DNA of 64,000 nucleotides from Halalkaliarchaeum desulfuricum (GTDB taxonomy: Archaea > Halobacteriota > Halobacteria > Halobacteriales > Haloferacaceae). This document shows, one piece after another, positions 40,317-49,980 of the stretch (positions are counted from its first letter, which is position 1; the number at the start of each line of letters is the position of its first letter). The notes under the pieces are model-generated. The model made no database searches, had not been told where the DNA came from, and saw only the letters and a list, made by a program, of their open reading frames with translations. The position numbers and the translations under genes are program-made. The DNA is taken from positions 1,922,001 through 1,986,000 of the forward strand of contig NZ_CP025066.1 in assembly GCF_002952775.1 (NCBI RefSeq), written 5' to 3'.

Positions 40317-40721
40317 TTATTCCTGGTCGACAGCCATCGCGTGACTCAGCCGGTGGGGCATGACCCCCAGCGCACGAACGATCGCCCCGAGCGCGATGAA
40401 GATTCCCACCAGGATGTGCCCGACTCCGCCGAGTTTGAGCCACATCAGTGTCGAGGGCCACTTGTGGATCGCGGCGAGCGCTGTGTTAAGTTCTCCACCC
40501 CGCGCCTCGGCACCCCCTCCCGCGAGACTCGTCTCGGGGAACGAATTGAAGAAGTTCTCCAGCAACGGATGAAACTGCGTCAGTTCGAGAAACAGTGACA
40601 TCCCTATGAGCAGGTAGCCTATCCCTGCGAAGACTGCACCCACCACGAGCATCTTCTTGATCGATCCGATCGTCGCTTCGATCTCTTCAATCGACTTGCG
40701 TGCGGGTTGATCGCTTGCCAT
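40317..40721 (-). CDS. Membrane protein, two helices, unknown function
   Basis: A 134-residue protein with an N-terminal cytoplasmic helix (SIEEIEATIGSIKK) and two hydrophobic spans, MLVVGAVFAGIGYLLIGMSLFLEL and LKLGGVGHILVGIFIALGAIVRALGVM. The connecting loop of about 55 residues would be extracytoplasmic and contains a short Gly/Ala-rich segment AGGGAEARGG. No family is recognised. A minus-strand CTATTAC stretch is centred about 26 nt upstream of the ATG, so the message is probably leaderless. No functional inference from neighbours (nnrE downstream, folA divergent). Confidence 0.72.
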   Translation of the reverse strand: MASDQPARKSIEEIEATIGSIKKMLVVGAVFAGIGYLLIGMSLFLELTQFHPLLENFFNSFPETSLAGGGAEARGGELNTALAAIHKWPSTLMWLKLGGVGHILVGIFIALGAIVRALGVMPHRLSHAMAVDQE

Positions 40722-40853
40722 ACAGTGCTATTCGCCGGCGAAGTAATAGGGGTACATCGCCTGGGAAAACAGGTTGCACATCCGCATGTGGCTTTATACC
40801 CGGTGGGACAGTCGACGTGGCTGATTAAGGCATCGTGAACCGAATACCCGAAC

Positions 40854-41336
40854 ATGGAACTCGTCTCGGTCGCCGCGGTGGCGGAAAACGGTGTGATCGG
40901 CAGGGATGGGGAACTCCCGTGGCCGAGCATCCCGGCGGACAAACGACAGTATCGGGAGCGGATCTCGGATGGGCCCGTAATCCTGGGCCGAGTGACGTTC
41001 GAATCGATGCGCGACGACCTTCCGGGAACCGCTCAGATCGTGTTGAGTCGCTCCAGACGGGAGTTCGACGTCGAGACGGCCTACCACGCCTCGGACGTCG
41101 ACGACGCGGTCGCTATCGCCGAATCTCTCGGGGCAGATCGAGCCTACGTGATCGGCGGCGGCGGGATCTACGACCTCTTTCAACCCGCCGTCGATCGAAT
41201 GGTGTTGAGTCGGATCTCCGGCGAATACGAGGGAGACACGTACTTCCCCGAGTGGGATCCCGACGAGTGGGAGCTGGCCAATCGTACCGAATACGAAGCG
41301 TTCACCCTCGAAGAGTGGGTTCGAGCGCCCCGTTGA
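40854..41336 (+). CDS. folA: Dihydrofolate reductase
   Basis: A 160-residue DHFR reducing dihydrofolate with [54 protein letters not shown] contains the NG-IG-x-LPW folate loop with the D of IPADK and the GR-T-x-ES NADPH loop; [37 protein letters not shown] carries the GG-x-IY motif and the D-T-x-FP end. Ordinary length. A TTTATAC at 40792-40799 and a GATTAAGG nearer the gene (40821-40828, 29 nt upstream) may both act as promoter elements. Confidence 0.94.
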   Translation: MELVSVAAVAENGVIGRDGELPWPSIPADKRQYRERISDGPVILGRVTFESMRDDLPGTAQIVLSRSRREFDVETAYHASDVDDAVAIAESLGADRAYVIGGGGIYDLFQPAVDRMVLSRISGEYEGDTYFPEWDPDEWELANRTEYEAFTLEEWVRAPR

Positions 41337-41428
41337 GTTGTTCTTCCCGATTCGCCGGCCGTGACTTTCTGAACTGCCGTTCGAAGACGATCGAAACGTA
41401 CACACACCTGGCGATTCGATCCAAGATA

Positions 41429-42163
41429 ATGACTGGAAACGACGGGCTCGTCGAGGCGCTTGCTGTCGGCGACGCCCCGACGATCTGTATGGTCGGTGCC
41501 GGCGGAAAGAAGACGACCATGTACGCCCTGGCTGCCCGGATGGAGCGTTCCGTAGTCACATCGACCGTCCGGATTCCGATATTCGATCCGCACGTCGGCA
41601 GCGTGGTCGTCACCAGATCGCCGACAGAGGCGCTCCGGGGGGCCGATCCCGAAGACTTCCCACTCGGGCTGGTGCCGACCCAGGAACGGTCGGACCGATA
41701 TCTCGGTTACGGGCCTGCGACGGTCGACGAAATCTCCGCCGCACACGACGGGCCGGTCATCGTGAAGGCCGACGGCGCGCGAACCCGGACGTTCAAGGCG
41801 CCGAACGAGCAGGAACCCCAGCTTCCCACAGCCGTCGACGTGGTCGTTCCGATCGCCAGCGCCCGCGTGGTCGGCCGGCCGCTCACCGACGAGTGGGCCC
41901 ACAGACCCGAACTGATCGCCGATCTCACCGGGCTGTCGGTCGGCGATCGAGTGACACCCGAAGCGGTCGCGACAGTGCTCGCAAGCGAGTCCGGCGGGCT
42001 GAAGGACGTTCCGGCCGACTCGACGGCTGTCCCCCTTCTCACGCAGATCGACACCGACGACGACGAGCGGGTCGCCCGCGAGATCGCCGCCGGAATCCAC
42101 GAGCGGGCCGACGTCCCGCGAGTTGCGTTCAGCCGGCTGGACGTCTTCGACGTCGTCGAATAA
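41429..42163 (+). CDS. yqeC: YqeC-like selenium-dependent hydroxylase accessory protein
   Basis: A 244-residue P-loop protein resembling YqeC. CMVGAGGKKTTMYALA (motif at residues 22-31) is the characteristic nucleotide-binding loop with GGKKTT; VVTSTVRI follows the next strand; VIVKADGARTRTFKAPNEQEPQLP is the strongly conserved E-x-DGA-x(n)-K-P block; VVPIASARVVGRPL ends the core. YqeC is linked by gene neighbourhood to selenium-dependent molybdenum hydroxylases (established), but no such hydroxylase or selenium gene is near this copy. The gene is flanked by folA and aroD. Function of haloarchaeal members is open. Confidence 0.8.
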   Translation: MTGNDGLVEALAVGDAPTICMVGAGGKKTTMYALAARMERSVVTSTVRIPIFDPHVGSVVVTRSPTEALRGADPEDFPLGLVPTQERSDRYLGYGPATVDEISAAHDGPVIVKADGARTRTFKAPNEQEPQLPTAVDVVVPIASARVVGRPLTDEWAHRPELIADLTGLSVGDRVTPEAVATVLASESGGLKDVPADSTAVPLLTQIDTDDDERVAREIAAGIHERADVPRVAFSRLDVFDVVE

Positions 42164-42244
42164 CAGTCCGACACCCCGGTTCGACGACCTCGGACAGTTG
42201 CGGAGAACAGACCATTTTTGTCCGGACCACCCCACCTGAACCGT

Positions 42245-42946
42245 ATGGACGCCGACCGCGACGGATTTACGCTCTGTGCCAGCACGGCCGACCTCTCACA
42301 GGAGTCTGCAGCCCGGGATCACGCCGACGCCGTCGAGTTTCGGATGGATCTCGCGGACGAGCCGACTGGCGCCCTCCAGTCGTACGACGGCGACCTACCG
42401 CTTATCGTCACCAACCGTGCGAGCTGGGAGGGTGGGGAGGCCGAGGATCTCGGCCGGTACGACGAACTGACCGACGCGGTGGCCCACGACGCAGTCGTCG
42501 CCGTCGACATCGAACTCGCTGCGTTACGGGGCAATGCTCCCGACGGCGAACAACCACACGCCGTCGCACTCCGGGAAACAGCCCGGGATGAGGGCGTCAC
42601 CGTGATCGCGTCTGTTCACGACTTCGAGAGCACTCCCGAAGCGGACGTGCTGGTGGAACTGCTCGCAGACGCCGCCGCCGAGGGCGACGTCGCGAAACTC
42701 GCGACGACCGCCGAGGTGAAGGCGGACGCGCTCGCGATGCTCGCTGCGACACACCGGGCGAGTGAGGCGGGCCACGACGTCGCCACGATGTGTATGGGCG
42801 AGGCGGGCAGACACACCCGGGCGGTGACGCCGGTGTACGGCTCGCTAATCAGCTACGCGCCGATCCATTCAGGTGCGGCAACCGCTCCCGGACAGTACGA
42901 TCTGGCGACGCTTCGGCGCCTGCTCGACGGGCTCGGCGTCGAGTGA
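42245..42946 (+). CDS. aroD: 3-dehydroquinate dehydratase, type I
   Basis: A 233-residue type I enzyme (shikimate pathway step 3). FTLCASTADLSQESAARDHADAVEFRMDL has the N-terminal strand and the conserved E-x-R of substrate binding; VTVIASVHDFESTP carries the catalytic His and VAKLATTAEVKADAL the Schiff-base Lys; MGEAGRHTRAVTPVYGSLISYAP completes the pocket. ATG 42245 was chosen over a start nine codons upstream because the shorter form lies about 33 nt from a weak TTTTTGT element and starts the conserved fold. Confidence 0.92.
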   Translation: MDADRDGFTLCASTADLSQESAARDHADAVEFRMDLADEPTGALQSYDGDLPLIVTNRASWEGGEAEDLGRYDELTDAVAHDAVVAVDIELAALRGNAPDGEQPHAVALRETARDEGVTVIASVHDFESTPEADVLVELLADAAAEGDVAKLATTAEVKADALAMLAATHRASEAGHDVATMCMGEAGRHTRAVTPVYGSLISYAPIHSGAATAPGQYDLATLRRLLDGLGVE

Positions 42947-42982
42947 GGGTCGTATTCGTCCCGGCAGTCCTACTCGCCCCGA

Positions 42983-44191
42983 CTACTCCACGTCTTCCAC
43001 GTCTTCGGCGACGTGCTCGAACGCCTGGAGGATCACCCGCTTTGCGGCCTGTCCCTCCGTGGTCCAGTGGTGGGCGTAATCCAGCATGTCGTCGTAGATG
43101 TCCGGCTTGCAGCCGGCGGCGCGAGGGTGGCCGCCCCCCTGGACCTGGGCTGCGACCTCGTGTGCGCGCTCGAACCCTTCGCTGCCCCGGATGCTCGCGC
43201 TCCCGGCCGGCTTCACGATCACGGCGGCGTCGGCGCCCGCCTCCCGCAGCGCCTCGGCGACCTCGTTTTGCGAACACCGGCCGTACGTGACGCCGACGGT
43301 CCAGGGTCCCACCTCGGTGGTGACGGCCCGATCGACGGCGGCGTCGATCCGTCGCTGCTTCTCGACGCGTCGCTCTTCGAGGAACCCCTCGACCGGTTCC
43401 GGGAGGTCGACGCCGTAGGCGCCCACCACGGTGACGTACTCTTCGGGATCAGCCCAATGGGCGTAATCTGCGAGATCGTCGCTCCGGGGGTCCTCCTTCA
43501 GCCAGAGGTCGTGGTCCCGGGTGACAGCTGCGAGTTCGCGGAACCTGTCGGGGAACTCGTACTCCAGAGAGCGCAACGCGACGTCGACGGTACACTCCTC
43601 GTCGGACTCCCCGACAACCAGCTCTGCGCCCGCATCCCGGACCGCCGCGGCGACCTCGTCGTCCCACTGGTGGTGATCGTACCACGAGACCCGATCACAC
43701 CGGCGAACGAGCGTTTCGAGCGGGTCGGCGATCGGCTCGTACTCGTCGGGACAGAGGTCACACACGAACAGGTCGATCCCGGGATCGGCGTACTCGGCGA
43801 CCTGCTCGAGCACGTTCGAAAGCGAGTACGGACTGGCGGCCAGCAGCGCAACCGTCGACTCCGCGTGTGCGTTCGCAGTCGGTTCCTCTCCCGTGGTGTC
43901 CCCGTTCTCGGCGTCGCTTTCGGACCCGTCCGAGCGCTGTCGCTCGAGTTCCGCCTCGAAGTCGGCGACGTCCAGCGCCGCGTCGTACAGCTCCCGGAGC
44001 AGGGCGACACATCCCAGTCCGTCGGCGTCGGAGTCCGTGACCACTACGACTTCGGCACCCTCGATCGCTTCCTTCGCGCGCTGTTGTGCCCGCTTTTTGC
44101 CCAGGGAGTCCGGGTAGAAGAACCCTGCCCCCGGGAGCCGCGACCGTCGAGACAGCGGCACGTCCTCGGCGTGGATGAGGTCGTCGTCCAT
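42983..44191 (-). CDS. DHH-family phosphoesterase
   Basis: A 402-residue DHH/DHHA1 phosphoesterase. VVVVTDSDADGLGCVALLRELYD has the first metal site (DxD), LFVCDLCPDEYEP the next Asp, RVSWYDHHQWDDE the DHH motif and AAQVQGGGHPRAAGCKPD the DHHA1 GGGH motif. An acidic low-complexity insert of about 40 residues (DGSESDAENGDTTGEEPTANAH) sits between the first two motifs. Relatives include RecJ-like nucleases and nanoRNases; the short length and lack of an OB fold suggest a small-substrate enzyme. ATG 44191 is used; upstream frame is antisense of rnhB. Confidence 0.86.
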   Translation of the reverse strand: MDDDLIHAEDVPLSRRSRLPGAGFFYPDSLGKKRAQQRAKEAIEGAEVVVVTDSDADGLGCVALLRELYDAALDVADFEAELERQRSDGSESDAENGDTTGEEPTANAHAESTVALLAASPYSLSNVLEQVAEYADPGIDLFVCDLCPDEYEPIADPLETLVRRCDRVSWYDHHQWDDEVAAAVRDAGAELVVGESDEECTVDVALRSLEYEFPDRFRELAAVTRDHDLWLKEDPRSDDLADYAHWADPEEYVTVVGAYGVDLPEPVEGFLEERRVEKQRRIDAAVDRAVTTEVGPWTVGVTYGRCSQNEVAEALREAGADAAVIVKPAGSASIRGSEGFERAHEVAAQVQGGGHPRAAGCKPDIYDDMLDYAHHWTTEGQAAKRVILQAFEHVAEDVEDVE

Positions 44192-44303
44192 ATCCCGCCT
44201 GCGGGCGCGACCGGGAAAACTCCGCCGTTCCGGCTGTGCCTCCGAAGCAGCTGCACGGCGGGGAGGGAAACACACTTGGCGTTTCCGATCCCACCCGACG
44301 CTC

Positions 44304-44990
44304 GTGCACGTCGGCGCAGACGAAGCCGGAAAGGGGCCCGTGCTGGGCCCGATGATCGCCGCGGCGGTTCGGGCACCGGTCGAGGTGATTCCAGGGGAGA
44401 TAGCCGACTCGAAGCGTCTCTCCCCCGAGCGCCGCGAGCGGCTGGACCGGCGGCTCCGCGACCATCCCGAGGTGTCTATCGGCGTCGCCGCGATCGAACC
44501 CGAAAGGATCGACAGCCCGGAAACCGACATGAACGGGCTCACGGTCGCCGCGCAGGCCCGTGCCCTCGCCGATATCGTCGACGCCGACGACGAGGCGATC
44601 GTCGACGCCGGCGACGTCTCGGAGTCCCGGTTCACACGTCGCGTCCGCGAGGGGGTCGCCGACCGTGGCGTCGACATCCAGGTAACCGCCGAACACGGGG
44701 CAGACGGCCGGTATCCGATCGTCGCAGCCGCGAGTGTCGTTGCGAAAGTCGAGCGCGACCGGCGGATAGCATCGATCGACGAGGCGTACGTTCCCCTCGA
44801 CGGAGAGTCGGCAACCGACGACGGGGTCGACACGGTCGGAAGCGGCTACCCGAGCGATCCGGCGACCCGGGAGTTCCTCAGGGCGTACGTCCGTCGGCAC
44901 GGCGACCTCCCCGACTGCGCCCGGCGCTCGTGGTCGACGTGTGCAGACGTCCTCGCGGCGGCCGAGCAGTCCTCGCTTGGGGAGTTTTGA
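44304..44990 (+). CDS. rnhB: Ribonuclease HII
   Basis: A 228-residue RNase HII that cuts RNA in RNA-DNA hybrids and single ribonucleotides. HVGADEAGKGPVLGPMIAAAV (residues 2-22) holds the first catalytic Asp-Glu pair, IVDAGDVSESRF the third acidic residue and YPIVAAASVVAKVERDRRIA the conserved Asp/Lys helix; GSGYPSDPATREFLRAYVRRHGDLP is the C-terminal block. GTG 44304 is the start, since the fold begins at once and upstream codons overlap the DHH gene in the other strand. Ends directly against the GlmM-like gene (convergent, 44990/44991). Confidence 0.93.
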   Translation: MHVGADEAGKGPVLGPMIAAAVRAPVEVIPGEIADSKRLSPERRERLDRRLRDHPEVSIGVAAIEPERIDSPETDMNGLTVAAQARALADIVDADDEAIVDAGDVSESRFTRRVREGVADRGVDIQVTAEHGADGRYPIVAAASVVAKVERDRRIASIDEAYVPLDGESATDDGVDTVGSGYPSDPATREFLRAYVRRHGDLPDCARRSWSTCADVLAAAEQSSLGEF

Positions 44991-46418
44991 CTACGTGGCT
45001 GGATCAGTCCCTTCACGGGCGCGTTCGAGTGTTTCATACAGCTCGTCTGCGAGTTTGTGGGCCCGATCCGAACCGCGCGCCTCCGCGTAAATTCGTATCT
45101 TCGGTTCGGTCCCTGACGGCCGGACCAGCACCCACGCGTCGCCGTAGTCGAGGCGATAGCCGTCGGTCGTGTCCGGCTCGGCGTCGGCTGTGCGGACGTA
45201 CTCCGCGGCGGCGTCGATCATCGCCTCGCGCTCCTCGCTGTTGTCGTACTCGAGGTTGTACCGGACGTTCACGTACTCCCGGTAGGGGGCGACGAGTTCG
45301 CTCACCGTCGTCTCTTCCCTCGCGAGAAGTTCGAGGAATCGCGCGCCGATGAGGGCACCGTCCCGCACGAGCGCGTCCTCGGGGAAGAACAGCCCGCCGT
45401 TCCCCTCGCCGGCGATCGGGACGCGCCTGCGTTCCTCACCGTCCTGCAGCTGGCTGTCGGTCTCAGAACCGTCGGCGATTCCCCACAGTTCGCGAACGCG
45501 CGTGATGATGTTCGTGGCCCCGATCGGCGTGAGTTCGAGATCGGCGCCGACCTCGTTACAGACGTCGACCAGCCGCTGTGAAACGTTCACTGCCGACACG
45601 GTGGCGTCCCCCGGCTCCAGAGTTGCCGCCGCGAGCGCGGCGAAAGAGGCGTCTCCCTCGACGTACTCTCCGTTCTCGTCCACGAATATCGCCCGATCCG
45701 CGTCGCCGTCGTGAGCGATCCCGACGTCAGCGTCGGCCGCACGGACGAGTCGCCTGAGATCGTCGAGATGCTCCGGCACTGGTTCGGGGAGCCGCCCGGG
45801 GAAGTGGCCGTCGGGCTGCCCGTTCACAGTCACTACCTCACAGCCGAGTCTTCTGAAGAACGTCGGCGACGTGAGTGCGCCGGCGCCGTGTGCGGGATCC
45901 AGCGCCACGGTCAGGTCGGCATCGTCGATCGCGTCGCGGTCGACCGCTTCGAGCAGTTCGGCGACGTACGTCCGATTGACGCCGTCGACGTCCCTGGTTT
46001 CTCCGGCCTCGTCCCATTCTGCCGCCGAAAACGACTCCGTGAGGATTCGCTCTTCGACGCCCTCGAGGGCGTCGATCGAGAGTTCGACCCCGTCTGCGCC
46101 CACCAGCTTCACCCCGTTGAACTCGGGCGGGTTGTGCGAGGCGGTCAACAGGACTGCCGGGGTTTTCTCTCGCCGGCAGTACCGACAGACCGCCGGCGTC
46201 GGGGCGACGCCGAGCCGGTCTACGTTGCGACCGACCGACGCGAGCCCGGCAGCAGCCGCGTTCTCGAACAGTTCCCCGGTCGTTCGCGTATCGCGTGCGA
46301 CCGCGACGCGTTCCGTCCCCCACTCAGATCCCGCAGCCTGTGCGATCCGCAAGACGAGCGACGGCGTGAGGTCCGAAAGCGCGACCCCGCGCGTTCCGCT
46401 GGACCCGAAAAGCTCCAT
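44991..46418 (-). CDS. glmM: Phosphoglucosamine/phosphohexomutase (GlmM-like)
   Basis: A 475-residue alpha-D-phosphohexomutase. FGSSGTRGVALSDLTP is the N-terminal phosphate-binding loop, LLTASHNPPEFNGVKLV carries the phosphoserine, VGIAHDGDADRAIFVDENGE the metal loop, and LVRPSGTEPKIRIYAEARG the C-terminal sugar-phosphate loop. Archaeal members interconvert glucosamine, glucose or mannose phosphates; GlmM activity fits the nucleotidyltransferase at 27625-28809 but the hexose is not certain from sequence. Confidence 0.87.
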   Translation of the reverse strand: MELFGSSGTRGVALSDLTPSLVLRIAQAAGSEWGTERVAVARDTRTTGELFENAAAAGLASVGRNVDRLGVAPTPAVCRYCRREKTPAVLLTASHNPPEFNGVKLVGADGVELSIDALEGVEERILTESFSAAEWDEAGETRDVDGVNRTYVAELLEAVDRDAIDDADLTVALDPAHGAGALTSPTFFRRLGCEVVTVNGQPDGHFPGRLPEPVPEHLDDLRRLVRAADADVGIAHDGDADRAIFVDENGEYVEGDASFAALAAATLEPGDATVSAVNVSQRLVDVCNEVGADLELTPIGATNIITRVRELWGIADGSETDSQLQDGEERRRVPIAGEGNGGLFFPEDALVRDGALIGARFLELLAREETTVSELVAPYREYVNVRYNLEYDNSEEREAMIDAAAEYVRTADAEPDTTDGYRLDYGDAWVLVRPSGTEPKIRIYAEARGSDRAHKLADELYETLERAREGTDPAT

Positions 46419-46500
46419 GTCCGGGCTTGTGCGCCCGGGAGGGAAAGCGGTTCCGACCGTCGACCTGTCGGCAACGTCTTATCTGGAAGTATCGGCGTGC

Positions 46501-46959
46501 TCACTCGTCGACGTCGAGTTCGAACTGCTCGTTTTCCGTCACTGCGTTGAGCACCACGGCGGTGTTCGACTCGCGGATGTTCTCGTCGGTGAGCAGCTTC
46601 TTGATCTGGTCGTTCATCCCGTCGGTGTCGAGGAACTTCCCGACGGCGATCACGTCGTAGTCACCCGTGACTTCGTACACTGAGATCATCTGCCGTTCCT
46701 CCCGTAACCGTTCGGTGATCTCGGGGAGGGCGTCACCTTCCACCTTCAACTGGAGGATCGCGGTGACGTCGTATCCCAGCGCTCCGTAATCGACGATCGG
46801 CGTGTACCCCCGAATTACTCCTTCCTCTTCGAGATCGCGGAGGTGATTCGAGACGGTCGTGACCGAGACGTCGAGCTCCTCTGCGAGGCTCCGGAGGCTC
46901 GCGCGACCGTTGCCCAGAAGCTCGTTTACCAACTTGGCGTCGAGGTTTTCGTACGTCAT
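46501..46959 (-). CDS. lrp: Lrp/AsnC-family regulator (glnA-linked)
   Basis: A 152-residue Lrp/AsnC regulator with an N-terminal winged HTH ([58 protein letters not shown]) and a C-terminal RAM domain ([45 protein letters not shown]). It is divergent from glnA, an arrangement known in halobacteria where Lrp affects glutamine synthetase. ATG 46959 is preferred over GTG 46968 because a CCTATAATT box lies 29 nt upstream, a leaderless start. Confidence 0.93.
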   Translation of the reverse strand: MTYENLDAKLVNELLGNGRASLRSLAEELDVSVTTVSNHLRDLEEEGVIRGYTPIVDYGALGYDVTAILQLKVEGDALPEITERLREERQMISVYEVTGDYDVIAVGKFLDTDGMNDQIKKLLTDENIRESNTAVVLNAVTENEQFELDVDE

Positions 46960-47049
46960 TACATTCACGGAGGGAACGAAGGGCCTATAATTTTACGAAT
47001 GTCCACCGATAGAAGGCGGAGTGCGGATTGTGCATCAAACAACAACGTC

Positions 47050-47055
47050 TTTATA
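47050..47055 (+). promoter_or_regulatory. TATA box of glnA
   Basis: TTTATA (within CTTTATACT) centred 33 nt upstream of glnA ATG 47086, giving a leader of a few nucleotides. About 126 nt separate the glnA and lrp starts, and the two promoters face away from one another, so a regulator bound between them could control both. Confidence 0.65.
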
Positions 47056-47085
47056 CTGGCAGTATTGCGTTCATGCGTCCATAAC

Positions 47086-48456
47086 ATGACGGACGAAAAC
47101 AGCGTACCCGATGGCGGCCTGTCCGCCGAGGAACAGGAGCTCGTAGAGACGATTGACGAGGAGGACGTCGACTTCCTCCGGCTACAGTTCACCGATATTC
47201 TGGGCACCGTAAAGAACGTCTCGATTCCGGCATCCCAGGCGGAGAAGGCGTTCGCGGAGGGGATCTACTTCGACGGCTCCTCGATCGAGGGGTTCGTCCG
47301 GATCCAGGAGTCGGACATGCGGCTCAAGCCGGATCCGGAGTCGTTTGCGGTGCTTCCGTGGAGGGACACCGAATCCGGATCGGCCGCCCGGCTGATCTGT
47401 GACGTGATGAACACGGCCACGGGGGAGCCGTTCGTGGGCGATCCGCGGTACGTACTCAAGCGCGCAATCGACCGCGCCGAGGAGATGGGCTACACGCTCA
47501 ACGCCGGTCCCGAACCGGAGTTTTTCGTCTTCGAGAAGGACGAACACGGCCGTGCTACCACCACGACCCACGACGTCGGGGGGTACTTTGACCTGGCTCC
47601 GAAGGACCTCGCCTCGGATCTTCGCCGCCAGATCATCTACAACCTCGAGGAGATGGCGTTCGAGGTGGAGGCGAGCCACCACGAGGTCGCGGAGGGGCAA
47701 CACGAGATCGACTTCAAGTACGACGACGCGCTCACCACCGCCGACAACATCGCGACGTTCCGGTCGGTTGTGCGTGCGACCGCCGAGAAGAACGATCTGC
47801 ACGCGACGTTCATGCCGAAGCCGATCGCGCACATCAACGGGTCCGGGATGCACACCCACCTGTCGCTGTTCGACAACGGCGAGAACGTCTTCCACGATGC
47901 GGACGACGAGTTCAACCTCTCTGACACGGCGAAGTCGTTCCTGGCGGGAGTCCTCGAACACGCCCCGGCGATCACGGCAATCTGTAACCCGACCGTGAAC
48001 AGCTACAAGCGGCTCGTCCCGGGATACGAGGCGCCGGTGTACGTCGCATGGTCCGACGTCAACCGTTCGGCGCTGGTCCGTAAACCCGCCGCGCGGGTAC
48101 CCGCGGCCTCCCGCATCGAACTCCGTTCGCCGGATCCCTCGTGTAACCCGTACCTCGCGTTGGCCGTCATGCTTCAGGCGGGGCTGGACGGGATCGAGAA
48201 GGGGCTCGAGGCGCCCGACCCGGTCCGGGAGAACATCTACGAATTCGACGAGGCCAAACGCGAGGAGTACGGCATCGACACCCTCCCGTCGAATCTCGGC
48301 GAGGCGGTCGCCGCGCTCGAGGAGGACGAAGTGATCCAGGAGGCGCTGGGCGATCACGTCTGCGAGAAGTTCGTTCAGGCGAAGACCCAGGAGTTCGGCG
48401 AGTACGTCGCCGACGTCTCCCAGTGGGAACTGGATCGGTATCTCGAGGCGTTCTGA
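47086..48456 (+). CDS. glnA: Glutamine synthetase, type I
   Basis: A 456-residue glutamine synthetase forming glutamine from glutamate, ammonia and [25 protein letters not shown] holds the metal-binding Glu region, [11 protein letters not shown] and [19 protein letters not shown] the catalytic Glu residues, [21 protein letters not shown] the ATP/glutamate site and [35 protein letters not shown] the Arg-rich glutamate pocket. The adenylylation Tyr motif is not conserved near [32 protein letters not shown], consistent with archaeal enzymes regulated by feedback and PII-like proteins. Divergent from lrp. Confidence 0.96.
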   Translation: MTDENSVPDGGLSAEEQELVETIDEEDVDFLRLQFTDILGTVKNVSIPASQAEKAFAEGIYFDGSSIEGFVRIQESDMRLKPDPESFAVLPWRDTESGSAARLICDVMNTATGEPFVGDPRYVLKRAIDRAEEMGYTLNAGPEPEFFVFEKDEHGRATTTTHDVGGYFDLAPKDLASDLRRQIIYNLEEMAFEVEASHHEVAEGQHEIDFKYDDALTTADNIATFRSVVRATAEKNDLHATFMPKPIAHINGSGMHTHLSLFDNGENVFHDADDEFNLSDTAKSFLAGVLEHAPAITAICNPTVNSYKRLVPGYEAPVYVAWSDVNRSALVRKPAARVPAASRIELRSPDPSCNPYLALAVMLQAGLDGIEKGLEAPDPVRENIYEFDEAKREEYGIDTLPSNLGEAVAALEEDEVIQEALGDHVCEKFVQAKTQEFGEYVADVSQWELDRYLEAF

Positions 48457-48477
48457 CCGGCAGTCCGCCGGAATAAC

Positions 48478-48924
48478 TCACTCCTGAGCGGCGATTCTGA
48501 CCTGCTCCCACCGGCCCTTTTCTTCGAGGAGGGCCTGGAGCTCGTCGGCGTACTCCTGGGTGAGTTGCTCTGCAGCCTTGAGCCGTTCCTCGTCGACCCC
48601 ACCCGTCCCGCCGCCGAGTCCGAGCGCGCTTTTGATCCCGTCGAACAGCCCTCCGGAACCGCCGGAGCCGCCTCCGGCCCCGCCACCCATCGCTGCCATC
48701 TGGTCCTGGATGTTGTCCAGCTCCGGCATGATGCTGGGCAATTTCTCCGTATTGGCGACGATCCGCGCCCTTTCAGGGTCGTCGGCGTGTTCGATCTCTA
48801 ACTCCGTTGCGGTCATGATCAGCCCCCACTCCTGGCTGGAGAACTCCGATGACTGTACTCTGTCGTTGAACTCCCTGTCGACGGCCATCCGTTCGCCGAC
48901 GATCGCGTCAGTCCAGTCGCTCAT
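48478..48924 (-). CDS. DUF5799 family protein
   Basis: A 148-residue haloarchaeal protein. The N-terminal half (MSDWTDAIVGERMAVDREFNDRVQSSEFSSQEWGLIMTATELEIEHADDPERARIVANTEKL) is the conserved DUF5799 block; the middle is a Gly/Ser-rich linker (MGGGAGGGSGGSGG) and the end an acidic helix DEERLKAAEQLTQEYADELQALLEEK. No catalytic motif is seen; the linker suggests a scaffold or adaptor. ATG 48924 begins the conserved block. It converges with glnA. Confidence 0.82.
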   Translation of the reverse strand: MSDWTDAIVGERMAVDREFNDRVQSSEFSSQEWGLIMTATELEIEHADDPERARIVANTEKLPSIMPELDNIQDQMAAMGGGAGGGSGGSGGLFDGIKSALGLGGGTGGVDEERLKAAEQLTQEYADELQALLEEKGRWEQVRIAAQE

Positions 48925-48994
48925 GCCCGGAGCTTCGGCGCATCGCGGGGAAAGCGTTGCGCTCGGCTCACGGAGAACCAGTCGGTAGCGCGAG

Positions 48995-49900
48995 CTATCG
49001 CCCCGAAAACTCCGGCTCCCGGCGTTCCAGGAACGCCTCGGCCCCCTCCCTGTGGTCCTGTGAGGCGAGTGCGGCGGCCTGTGCCTCCGCCTCGCGTTCG
49101 ATCGCCGTGGAAAGCGATCCTCCGCCGGCGTCCCGGAGTAGCCGCTTGGAGGCACGCAGCGCGATCGGCGGGCCGCTTGCGACGCGTTCGACGAACTCCC
49201 GAACACCCTCCTCGAACTCCCCGTCGGCGTACACGTGGTTCACCAGCCCCCGGTCACGTGCGCGCTCGGCGTCCAGCTGTTCGCCGGTAAATACCAGCTC
49301 GCGTGCCACGTTGTCGCCGACGAACCGCGGCAGGAAGTACGACACACCCGAGTCGATCGCGAGGCCGACCTCCCGGAACCCGAACCCGATCCGGGCGTCC
49401 TCGTGAGCCAGTTGGAGGTCACACGCAAGCGCCAGCGCTCCGCCGGCGCCGATCGCCGGGCCGTCGATCGCGGCGACGGTGGGGAACTCGCATTCGGCGG
49501 TTCGCCTGACACACCGTGCGGTGTTCCTGATGACGTGCCGGACTGCCGCCTCCAGCGGGAGGTCAGTCGCCTGGAGCTGCGCCATCGCCGCGACGTCGCC
49601 ACCGGCACAGAAGGCGGGACCGCATCCCTCGACGACGACACACCGGGTGTCCGAGCCCTCGATCGCGTCGATCGCGTCGACGATCCCGTCGGCCATCTCC
49701 CGCGAGAGCGCGTTCCGTCGGTCGGGATCGTCCAGCACCAGCCTCACTACGCCGTCCGGATCGCCCTCCAGGCCGGTTTCGAGGCGAACGACGTCGCTGT
49801 CTACGTTCGCCTCGGAGGGGTCCGGACGGTCGATCGCGTCGGCTCCGCCGTCGGTTCGCGGGCGACCTGCTCGGTGAGTTCCGTCGGAGGGATCGTTCAT
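48995..49900 (-). CDS. Enoyl-CoA hydratase/isomerase family protein
   Basis: A 301-residue crotonase-fold enzyme. The core starts near residue 48 (GVVRLVLDDPDRRNALSREMADGIVDAIDAIE); GPAFCAGGDVAAMA holds the oxyanion-hole Gly pair, and AIDGPAIGAGGALALACDLQLAHEDARIGFGFREVGLAIDSGVSYFLPRFVG the second NH loop and the region where the catalytic Glu usually lies. GLAIDSGVS replaces the common GLxPDxGGS, so the acid-base residue may be an Asp rather than Glu. Beta-oxidation or a ring-opening step is possible. The first 45 residues are a disordered acidic extension and the true start may lie downstream. Confidence 0.85.
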   Translation of the reverse strand: MNDPSDGTHRAGRPRTDGGADAIDRPDPSEANVDSDVVRLETGLEGDPDGVVRLVLDDPDRRNALSREMADGIVDAIDAIEGSDTRCVVVEGCGPAFCAGGDVAAMAQLQATDLPLEAAVRHVIRNTARCVRRTAECEFPTVAAIDGPAIGAGGALALACDLQLAHEDARIGFGFREVGLAIDSGVSYFLPRFVGDNVARELVFTGEQLDAERARDRGLVNHVYADGEFEEGVREFVERVASGPPIALRASKRLLRDAGGGSLSTAIEREAEAQAAALASQDHREGAEAFLERREPEFSGR

Positions 49901-49980
49901 GCGGTGGTGTCCCCCCGGCGCCGTGAAAAAGCTCCCGACGGGAACGAACCGCTCTTTGGCATCCGGCGAGTAGATCTCGT

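Noticed and set aside
43013-45352. 779-codon plus-strand frame across the DHH and GlmM-like genes
   Set aside because: Antisense of a conserved DHH phosphoesterase and a phosphohexomutase, with Arg-rich low-complexity parts.
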